Positions 49,582 through 58,777 of a stretch of DNA of 64,000 bases are shown piece by piece. The first letter of the stretch is position 1. Each line of letters starts with the position of its first letter. This DNA comes from Hevea brasiliensis. Its lineage: Eukaryota; Streptophyta; Magnoliopsida; Malpighiales; Euphorbiaceae. The position numbers and the translations under genes were made by a program. Under the pieces are notes generated by a model. The model had not been told where the DNA came from. It saw only the letters and a list, made by a program, of their open reading frames with translations, and did no database searches. Where the stretch lies: assembly GCF_030052815.1 (NCBI RefSeq), contig NC_079497.1, forward strand, positions 16,816,258-16,880,257. Direction: 5' to 3'.

Positions 49582-51557
49582 TTACACATTGAATAGATAA
49601 GGGTACTTGCTACGCATGTTCCGTTCTGACTCCCAGGTGCACTCTTCCACTGACTGGCTCCTCCACAAAACCTTAACCATAGGGATCTGTTTTGATCTTA
49701 ACTGTCTCACTTGGTAGTCCACTATGGCTACAGGTTGCTCCTCAAATGTCAAGTTCTCTTTTAGCTCTATTACATCTGGTTGTAGTATATGAGAAGAATC
49801 TGGAATGTATTTTCTGAGCATGGAGATGTGAAACATGGGATGAACGTGAGAAAGGTTGGGTGGTAGCTCCAACCGGTAGGCAACTGCTCCAACTCTATCC
49901 GTAACCTCAAAAGGTCCAATATAGCGAGGTGCCAACTTGCCCTTCTTTCCAAATCTCATGACTCCCTTCATTGGAGAAACCTTCAGGAATACATAGTCGC
50001 GCAAACTCCACATCCCTCCGTGCATAACTCTTACGCCTCGAAAGTTGTTTTGATCGTTCTCGATTAAAGGAACTACCTCTGAAGTGTACTGCACTAGGTC
50101 TACATCATGCACCTTCGCTTCCCCCATTTCCGTCCAACACAGAGGAGACCTACACTTCCTTCCATATAGTGCCTCATAGGGTGCCATCCCTATGCTGGAA
50201 TGGTAACTGTTGTTGAAGGCAAACTCCACCAAAGCTAGCTGCTCATCCCATTGACCTCCAAAATCCAAAACACTCATACGAAGCATGTCTTCCAGTGTTT
50301 GGATTGTCCTTTCGGACTGTCCGTTTGTCTGAGGGTGGAAAGCCGTACTGAAGTTCAACTGTGTGCCAAGTGCCTCCTATAACTTTCTCCAAAACTGAGA
50401 AGTGAACTGGGGCCCTCTGTCAGATATTATGGAAGCAGGAACTCCATGCAATCTGACTATTTCTCGAATGTAGAGCCGCATCTTGTGCAGTATGTAGTCT
50501 TTACAGGCAAGAAGTGAGCTGATTTGGTTAGACGGTCTACAATTACCCATATGGAATCATATCCTCGCGTGGTACGAGGCAACCCAGTCACAAAATCTAT
50601 AGTAATCATTTCCCACTTCCATTCTGGGATAGGGAGCTCTTGCAGCTTCCCTGACGGTCTCTGGTGTTCAAACTTCACCTTCTGACAAGTCAAGCACTTG
50701 GACACAAAGTCTGCTATGTCTTTCTTCATGCCATTCCACCAGTAACTATCTTTCACATCATGGTACATTTTGGTGGAACCTGGGTGGACATTGTACAGTG
50801 TGCCTCTCGCATGATTTCATTCCTGAGGTTGTCCACATTGAGCACACATATCCTAGAACCTTGCACTAGGGCGCCATCATTGGCAAATCCAAACTCACCA
50901 CCTTCACCTTGCTATACTCTTTCTATGATCTTCATTAATTGTTGGTCTCTGCGTTGGGAAACTCTAACTCTATCTCGCAAGTCTGGCCTCACTGAAAAAT
51001 GAGCCAACAAGACCCCCTCATTTGAAAGATCTAGGATTAAACCTTGATCCATCAACTCATGTACTTCGAATCAACGATCTCTTCTCTGTGAAATGTAAGA
51101 TTTTCTCGCTTAAAGCATCTGCTACTACATTGGCCTTCCCAGGTGGTACTGGATGGTGCAATCATAGTCTTCGTAAGCTCCATCCATCTCCTCTATCTCA
51201 AGTTTAAATCCTCTGTTGGAAGATGTACTTCAAACTCTTATAGTCGGTGTATATCTCGCACACTTCACCATACAGTAGTGTCTCCATTTTTAGTGCAAAG
51301 ACTACAGCCGCCATTTCCAAATCATGGGTGGAATAGTTCTGCTCATGCCTCTTCAGCTGCCTTGAAGCATAAGCCACTACTTTTCCATTCCGCATCAAAA
51401 CACACCCTAGGCCAACTCTGAAGGCGTCACAGTACACGGTGTATCCTTCACCGCTCATAGGTAGTGTTAACACAGGGGCAGTGGTTAGACACTCCTTATC
51501 CTCATCATTATAACTGACTCTATCGAGCTCTCTTCCTGTCCTTTGCATCTTATCCAC
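49582..51557 (-). pseudogene. 3' half of gypsy pol in element C: RNase H, integrase, chromodomain
   Basis: RNase H is at 51557-51204 with [37 protein letters not shown] and [14 protein letters not shown] degraded HHCC zinc module precedes DSYWWNGMKKDIADFVSKC in 50768-50457. The integrase core shows aspartate one in MITIDFVTGLP, aspartate two in an [13 protein letters not shown] stretch in another frame near 50430, and the glutamate in TNGQSERTIQTLEDML (50358-). A 258-codon open stretch ends with a chromodomain (MVKVLWRSQSVEECTWES) at about 49740-49582. Frameshifts lie near 50480 and 51200. In this family the chromodomain directs integration toward marked chromatin. The RNase H frame opens with residues unlike the family, which marks the deletion junction near 51500. 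Confidence 0.88.
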
Positions 51558-53599
51558 TTCCCTTTTCCTATTTTTGGTATTGTTGGTATCTTTTCAACCT
51601 GCTGTACTTATTCCTTAATTTTAGTCCTATCTCATCCTTACACCTTTTCCTTCAAAGATGTCTATCCCATTATCAACTTTAACTTTCTTTTTATTTCTTA
51701 GTCTTATCTTGATTACTAGTTCCATTACTTCTGGGATTCTAACCTTACGATTTTCTCCTACCAGCACATTCTTCTCCTTTTGTAACACTTATAATTAACC
51801 ATAGAAAATTCGTTTTTGTAACCCCTTTCCCAACTTAACTATCAGAACATTATCATTCCCTACCAGCCTTAGTAGGAAATTGCTCATCCTGGATGGATAG
51901 GAGCTCCAGAAACTATAAGTTCCATCTGAACTAACACGGATGTGGGAAATGTGTGTCATGCCTTAATTCTAAATAAGATACTTCACGTGTTTATTCTCCT
52001 TAATATAATCACATATACTGCCCACAACTTTTCAAACTTCAACCTCAAATTACCCATTAGCAATAATTTCATCTATTGAAACTCATCCACAATTAGTATT
52101 TCCTCCAGCTCATAGTTTAAAACAGTTGCAAGCCTTAGTAGCTAACTCAATTTAACTCCTGTCATTACTCAGTTCGTCCTTTCATACTTAATACTAGGTA
52201 TGCACTTACTGTCATTCTCATATCAGGAAATTATGTATGAATTTGTGCCTACCAAACTCTCAATAACTAGGTCTCCTTGACTCAGTTTCTGTTCCTTAAA
52301 TAACCTTCTAGAACCAAAAGCACAAGCTAAACTTGAAAAGAAAGAAAATATCCTCTTATATTCAACTACACCCGATTGTCATATTATAACGTTTCACCTA
52401 AGTTTCTTGGTCTTTCTCTCCAAATTTCATCATCTCCTAGCACAATTATGCTCTACCTATAAGGTATCATCTGCATGAACCCTTTACCGTACCATTTTCC
52501 TTCTTGACATAATATTTTATAATTTATTAACTTTACTTATACTCGACCTATGATTCATATCTATCATCGTTTTTATTGTGCCCTTAACTTTTGTTGATTC
52601 CTGAAAGATTTCTCTCACTAATAAATTCTTCCAACACTAATTCCACCCTTATCTAGGGTCATTAATTTGATCCTTGAACTTTCTAGTGATTTATAACCAT
52701 CCAGACTTGTCACTTTTCGTTCTACCCCTACTATTGTCCTGTCGTTATTGCTTCACTACAAAGTGATTATGTTGATCACACTAAAAATGTTTGCCTGACA
52801 TTCATAACGAACCTCTAACTACCTTCTCACTATCTCAAAAGTCTAACCTAAAACCTATGTGTCATTATCTATCATTCTTTTCCTCTCATCATACCTATTT
52901 GATCCCTTAGACTGACTTTTATTCAACTTACTGCTTACTAACTTCTCTTTCTCTACCTATTTAGGTAGTCCGCAATACCATCGCACACCTTCTAACATTT
53001 ACTCATTATTATTGTATTCCATATCTCCATCACTTTTCTCACTAATGTGGTCCCATTTTGGGTTTTCCATCCTTGTCATTCTCCTTGCCAAGAATAACAC
53101 TTAGCCTATCCTATATCTTAACTTTGTTCCTTTTATTATACGCTCTTTAGGTTGTCCTTTCATTTATTTCCTTTTTCTTACCCAAAATAGAACTTGACTA
53201 TTCTATCCCTGGTTCCATTCTTCTTCCTAACATAATAGTTGTACTTGCTAACTATATCTTTCAGAGTTTCTATCGCGTTATCATATGTCTGTGCTATTCA
53301 GATTTGGTCCTTTGACCACTCTAGCTAGTACTTCCACTAGCATTTAGATTATATTGCATCTGCAATCAATTGTCCAAACTTTCATTCTGCACTTTCTTTA
53401 TCCATTGGCCTTCTGTGATTTATCTTCACTAATTTATTACTCTTAACACTATTATAATTAGATTATACTATTGTTTTGAATAATTTGAAATTAGAAAGGA
53501 ACTCAGCAAATTACAGTCATACTTTTATTGTATGATCTCTATTCTTATCCTTTAGCTTACATAATACCCTTACTACCTCGAGAACTAATTTTGCAGTAA

Positions 53600-53601
<2 letters not shown>

Positions 53602-53687
<86 letters not shown>
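53602..53687. repeat. (TTA)n microsatellite, about 86 bp
   Basis: About 28 units of TTA inside element C. It is absent from the equivalent place in element A, where a short T tract stands (19907-19917). Confidence 0.95.
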
Positions 53688-54903
53688 TTCCATGTTTACT
53701 CAACTAGCCAAAACTTAAGATTCCGGGCACCCAAACCTGTCATCCAATTCAAAGGATTTACATCCATCATGATCTGATTATATATGATTCCTATAATGGA
53801 ACTTGTATCCTCTCCAGGATACCCGAGCCAACTACTCTCTACCACACTCTACAGTCCCATCTGGGACACTATTCCATAAGTCATCATTATCAGTAATAAC
53901 CTTTGATCCATTCTGAAAAGATAGGACTATATCCTAACTTGCTGCAACAAAGGTACTACATCTACCACCTTGCCAGAACCATGTCAAGTTAATGACTCTT
54001 TTATCATATCATAGCTCTATAAATCATCAATTCATAGTTTCGACCTTCTCTAGGTAGTAGAGTTGTACTTTATTCCATACTGATACACACAAGGTATACT
54101 ATTCTCACTCTATAAGTGTCACATTTACTTTGCAACTAGTCCGAAATCTCTGGTCTGATGGCAACTCTTGATGTAACTCTAGCTCATGCTGGGGCAACTG
54201 AGTCACTGACTCTAGTTATCACCCAACTGTGACCTTTCAATATTCTAACTCTAGACTCTTAACCAGGAGTTCCCAACTCCTCTGCAAATATAGAACTCTG
54301 TTGCGGCATAATCAGCATTCAAAGCGAAGCCATCTCAAACACCCTCATTATGGAGCACCACGGGGATGCACGCAGCTCTACACAATAATCTCATGTCGGT
54401 ACTATAATTTACAGCTTACAGAACAGACATCGAAAACATTGTATAGTTACTACGATACGTCCTGACAGACTAGGTCTCCTAATTTCTTATCTCTCCTGAA
54501 TCTTCTATTATCACAAACTTATTCTGACAGGGTCATCTACTGATGACTGCCAGTAGTGGTATCCTCATCCTTATCTAGGGCAACTGTACTTTTAAGACTC
54601 ACTTTTATGTACTCGTGCCGTACACAAAATGGGCACACCATTTAAACCCATACTGACAAAAATATAACATTTCTTGGAGTACGTATCCTCATGATAGACC
54701 TCACATGTCTACTAACTCTATTTCACATTTCTGTGTACTCCACGAAAATCAAGACACTAACTGAGGTAATCTTATATTTCCCGAGGTATAACGTAGAATC
54801 TAGAAACAAAGAATTACAGAAAAGACGAAGCAGAATCCTATACTCGCATGTGACTCCTAGTAGACTCTTTCCAACACTTAGATAATTTTTCCCTATGAAT
54901 CGA

Positions 54904-54920
54904 GCCTAAGCTCGATACCA
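54904..54920 (-). promoter_or_regulatory. Primer-binding site of element C (atypical)
   Basis: The minus strand reads TGGTATCGAGCTTAGG, 4 bp inside the LTR. It begins like the tRNA-Met complement TGGTATCAGAGC but differs after TGGTATC, so it is either a mutated tRNA-Met site or fits another tRNA. Confidence 0.6.
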
Positions 54921-54924
54921 CATT

Positions 54925-56615
54925 TGTCACGACCCAACCTATGGGCGGACACTAGGACACAGGCGACCTAAAGCCCCGAGGCCTGTAGTAAGCCTAACTG
55001 TTCATTAACCCAACTCAAAGGCCCATTTGGGCCCAATATCAAGAAATCAACCGGACAGAGTCCGCCATAAATGGACCTTTCAGCGGGAGTTTTTACTCAC
55101 CCGACCTGTAAACACGTTAGATCATCAATTGGGGAGCTCAGCTCAACCTCCACAGACTCTTAACATCATAAAAATAATTGCGAGCTCTGCTCTCTCATCC
55201 AATCCATCAAACATGAACACCATATTAAGTTTCTGAGTCCAAAATAATAATTTAGTTTGAGACCCACACTCCAAATCAAATAAACATTTCTAACACATGC
55301 GGAAATTCTAAGATTTAACAAGTTTATACAAACATTAATAATCGACTGCGAGGAAAGCGAGTTAACCTTAAAAATATCCTCTGTGGCACGGAAAAATATT
55401 GAGCGAGGAGTGGCGTTTGACTCAGAGAGTAAAATATCAATTTTAACCATAATCTCTATAACTATCTAAAACTAATGCACCCTGTAGAGTGAAATGCAAC
55501 ATCAACAACATTTTCACATCATAACATCAAAAAGGTAATTTGGAGCACTCACGCACCCTGTAACATCAATCATAATATATGGGAGCTGATCCCCTATACA
55601 GCCCTCTTAAATCCAACTTGGTGCCAGCGAAGAACTCAAGCCAGACTTTCGCTTAATAAACCAAATCGGGGTCAATGAAGAACTTAAGCCGTGACTACCG
55701 AAGGATCGGGTCAATGAAGAACTCAGCCGTGACTACCCGCCCGTCCATAGTCCACACCACATCACACGCATGCCAACGCGCTGCTGCTCCAAATTACCAC
55801 AACAACATCCATGGCACGTTAACAGTTATGAATGCAACATAAATCGTGCCTAGAGTTTAACTACATAAATATGCATATAAGTGATGCATGGGCATGCTTG
55901 AACATATAATAATATCGAAATTACAATTAAAATTAATATTTTACTCACAGACTTGACGGTGGTCACTGAGGCGGCTGGGCGGAGGAAGAAGGCTGTCCCG
56001 GCTCACCTGACAATTTTATTACAATCATTTAATAAATTTGACTCCATACAAACCAGGAAAAAGACCAAATACGTCCTAAGTCGTAGAAAATCCGAGTCTC
56101 CCCTATAACTTTGACATACCCAACCTGCAAAAAGGGCTTAAAACACACTTCTATATCCACAATCCACATATCCACAACTCAATCACGTCACACAGCCCCT
56201 CCTGGGCCCATCAAATCAATCATCCATCACAATATGTAAAATTTCAATTTAGTCCTTATAATTGATCATTTTTGCAAAAACTGCTCAAATAAGCCCTAAA
56301 AATTATAAAACTCTGCTCCGCGGTCCTTATAAATATTACTAAGCTATTGCAAAAAGAATCGTAATTTTCTAAGCTACCACGAATATTTTATGGATTTTTA
56401 ATCCTATTTAAGCACTAGAAAATTACGAAAAAGCAAGGTTCGGGTTTACCGTTGCAGATTCCAACGGGATGCACGATAATGGTGGGGTAGCCAAAACCTC
56501 GATCCAATTCGAGACTTTTGGAAATTCACAGATCCGGACAACTATCGAATTTCCGCGAATTGAGGATACCTACACGTAGCCCAATAATAATATATAAAAA
56601 ATCAGGGGTGTTACA
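54925..56615 (-). repeat. Right (5') LTR of element C
   Basis: Starts TGTCACGACCCAACC and ends CAGGGGTGTTACA. Most of its length is nearly identical to the left LTR, but clusters of small deletions occur in GC-rich stretches, for example 54940-54975. Confidence 0.93.
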
Positions 56616-57014
56616 TAATTGGTCTCTCCAATATTTTTACATATTGTAACTACAAATGTTAAAAGAGCATTTTTGCAATGAAAATTATGAATACTTGATG
56701 TTGAATTGAATAAAGATCAATTATTTAATAATTTTTTAATTACATATATTGAAAAAAAAAAAAAATTGATGGCATTGATAATGAAATGATTATTCAAAAC
56801 TTTCAAAAAATGAAAACTCGTCAAGATAAATTGTAAACTCAATATTATAGTAAGAATTTGTTGTTTTATAAAATTATTTTCTTTAATTTTTTACTTTATT
56901 CATGTTACATATAAAAAATTGCATGTATCATTATACTTTTTTTCCCCACTTTCAGCAGATGATTTATTATTTTATACAATAATTTTTTATGTAAATTATG
57001 TAAAATAATTTTTG

Positions 57015-57104
<90 letters not shown>

Positions 57105-57825
57105 CGTGTAAATAAAAAAAATTATTTTAAATTTAAAAAATGAAAACTCCAAACTAATAAATGCATTGCTAATATATATTATTCATAAAACAATTACGTT
57201 GCTAATAATAATACAAGAGGATGATTTAACCCTAAACTTTATAAATAAATATAAATATATAATAGAATAAAAAAATCATAAACTATATAAATAATAAATC
57301 CTCTTTATGTAACCAAAGAGGATGGTTTGAAAAATACAGTTTTGATTTTATTTATGACTAATAAACTAAAAGTATAATAAAGTTAAAAAGATACAATCAT
57401 GGTAATTTAGTATTATGGCAATGAATGGCTAAATTTAATAGACTATTTTAAATCAATATATTATGATAATATTTGTTTTTCGAGATATATTATGATAACG
57501 GAAATTAAGGCTATATTTATTTATTGAAAATAATTTGTCTGTAAAAAATATTTTTTTAAAAATAAATTATTTTTTTATTTAAAAATAATTAAATTCATTG
57601 GAAAAAAAAATAACTAAAAATACTTATTGGTAACTAGTCTCAGTAAAAATAATAATAATAATAATAGTAAAATAAGTATCGGAGAAAACGACTTCCCAAT
57701 CTTAAAACAGGAAGCTACTTTCTCAAACTTAAAAGAGTATGATGGGAAAAATGATTTCGTGTTTTCATTTTTGGTCCAAACAAGAGAAAAGATAAAAAAT
57801 TATTTTTAAGGAAAACGTTTACTGA
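56616..57825. other. AT-rich intergenic DNA upstream of the laccase gene
   Basis: 1.2 kb without a recognisable gene, containing an 80-bp (AT)n tract. A 60-codon open frame at 57627-57809 is built partly from an AAT run and has no family resemblance. Confidence 0.6.
57021..57100. repeat. (AT)n microsatellite, 80 bp
   Basis: Uninterrupted AT alternation about 1.7 kb upstream of the laccase start codon. Confidence 0.95.
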
Positions 57826-57937
57826 CACACACAAAAACAGTTGAAAGTGCGAAAATCATATGATACTGTTTAGAAGCGCGCACACCCACAAAAACAATTA
57901 AAGTGCGAAAATCATATGATACTCTCTCGAAGCACAT
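57826..57937. repeat. 56-bp tandem repeat (two units) in the laccase 5' flank
   Basis: Two units with a 56-bp period. Each contains AAAGTGCGAAAATCATATGA followed by TACT and a variable GAAGC end. Each unit centres on the perfect palindrome ATCATATGAT, which includes a CATATG E-box core, at 57854-57863 and 57910-57919. Confidence 0.8.
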
Positions 57938-57998
57938 TATTTTGACCTTGAAAGCCAACTGCGCAAAGCAAGCTAATTTGAATTAATATATAGGAGAG

Positions 57999-58116
57999 TA
58001 TAAAAGGCCAACGAGCTCCAGAGATGCATTGCAGAGATGACAAAGCAAGTGCAGCTTTGCTTTATAAAAGGGAAGTGAGCCACAAGTAGACATCAAAAGC
58101 TGTTAAGAGCTATCCA
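57999..58116 (+). promoter_or_regulatory. Distal promoter-like segment with two TATA boxes and a splice donor
   Basis: TATAAAAGG occurs at 57999-58007 and again at 58073-58081. A consensus splice donor GTAAGT follows at 58117-58122, and another candidate, GTATGA, at 58145. The segment is less AT-rich than its surroundings. One reading is a distal transcription start whose leader intron ends at the AG at 58772-58773, just before the laccase start codon. Another is a separate short transcript. Inference only. Confidence 0.35.
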
Positions 58117-58648
58117 GTAAGTAACTACCGACAACAACAAGACGGTATGACTCCTTTGCTTTCTTTAGCTTTTGATTATCATGTATTAACAGCTAGAGGT
58201 TGAAAGCTGAAACCCTACCATTGCCATTTACCAAGCAATAAACCTCTATTACTGTTTAATTTATTACGTATAAAGAACTTATTATTCAAATACACTGCTG
58301 ATTAACTGGGGCCTTTCCTACTTCTAAATGAGAAAAAAAAAAATCTAGACATTTCCTGGCATGCGGTGTCGTTTTGAAAGTTGATCGACAATAATGAAAC
58401 TAAGGCCTGCCAAAAGTTACATTATTCTAGTGTTATTCTTCCTCAGGCCTTGGCATTTTGAGAAATTAAAGAAAAACCGTTAAGAATATTAAGACAACGT
58501 TAGAATCTAGCTTCGATATCACTCTAAAGTTATGCTTGACCAACTACTAGCCAGACCAAAATTGTAATTTGTTGATGAAGGCATAGACTTCTGATGAAAA
58601 TCTCAATCTAATTCACCTAATTGAAAAACCCCACCATTTCTTTACTCA

Positions 58649-58720
58649 CTATATAATTAGCATCATCTTTTCAACACGTTTTCTGCATCCAATCAATAAC
58701 TCTCTCTCTCACAATCTTTC
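58649..58720 (+). promoter_or_regulatory. Probable laccase core promoter
   Basis: CTATATAAT at about 58649-58657 lies about 120 bp before the start codon. A pyrimidine patch (CTCTCTCTCTCACAATC) follows at about 58701-58717, as in many plant core promoters. Transcription would begin near 58680-58690, giving a leader of about 90-100 nt. No exact ACC(T/A)ACC lignin-type element was found in the near flank; GACCAACTAC at about 58537-58546 is only similar. Confidence 0.5.
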
Positions 58721-58777
58721 ATATCTTACTACCTTTTTCTTCTACAACAATATCCTCCAAGCAAACACCACAGTAAG

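Larger units (their letters stand above)
51558..54924. other. Non-coding 5' internal region of element C
   Basis: 3.4 kb without gag, protease or RT signatures on either strand. The part at 53290-54620 is collinear with 19740-20830 of element A. A (TTA)n tract lies at 53602-53687. The right end carries the primer site beside the LTR. Short open frames here are not conserved between the A and C copies. Confidence 0.65.
47841..56615 (-). mobile_element. Element C: Ty3/gypsy chromodomain retrotransposon lacking gag, protease and RT
   Basis: Two LTRs, 47841-49519 (1679 bp) and 54925-56615 (1691 bp), start TGTCACGACCCAACC and end ATCAGGGGTGTTACA. A perfect 5-bp duplication TAATT lies at 47836-47840 and 56616-56620. 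A polypurine tract lies inside the left LTR and a tRNA-Met-like primer site inside the right. The internal region is 5.4 kb. Its 3' part encodes RNase H, integrase and a chromodomain. The 5' part (51558-54924), where gag, protease and RT should be, is non-coding, includes a long (TTA)n tract and contains the block shared with element A. The element could not have moved on its own proteins. Confidence 0.93.

Noticed and set aside
56967..57152. Open frame encoding an isoleucine-tyrosine repeat
   Set aside because: It is a translation of the (AT)n microsatellite at 57021-57100.
58047..58075. Small hairpin AAAGCAA-GTGCAGCT-TTGCTTT near the distal TATA boxes, considered as a miRNA precursor
   Set aside because: The stem is only about 7 bp, far too short for a plant miRNA precursor.
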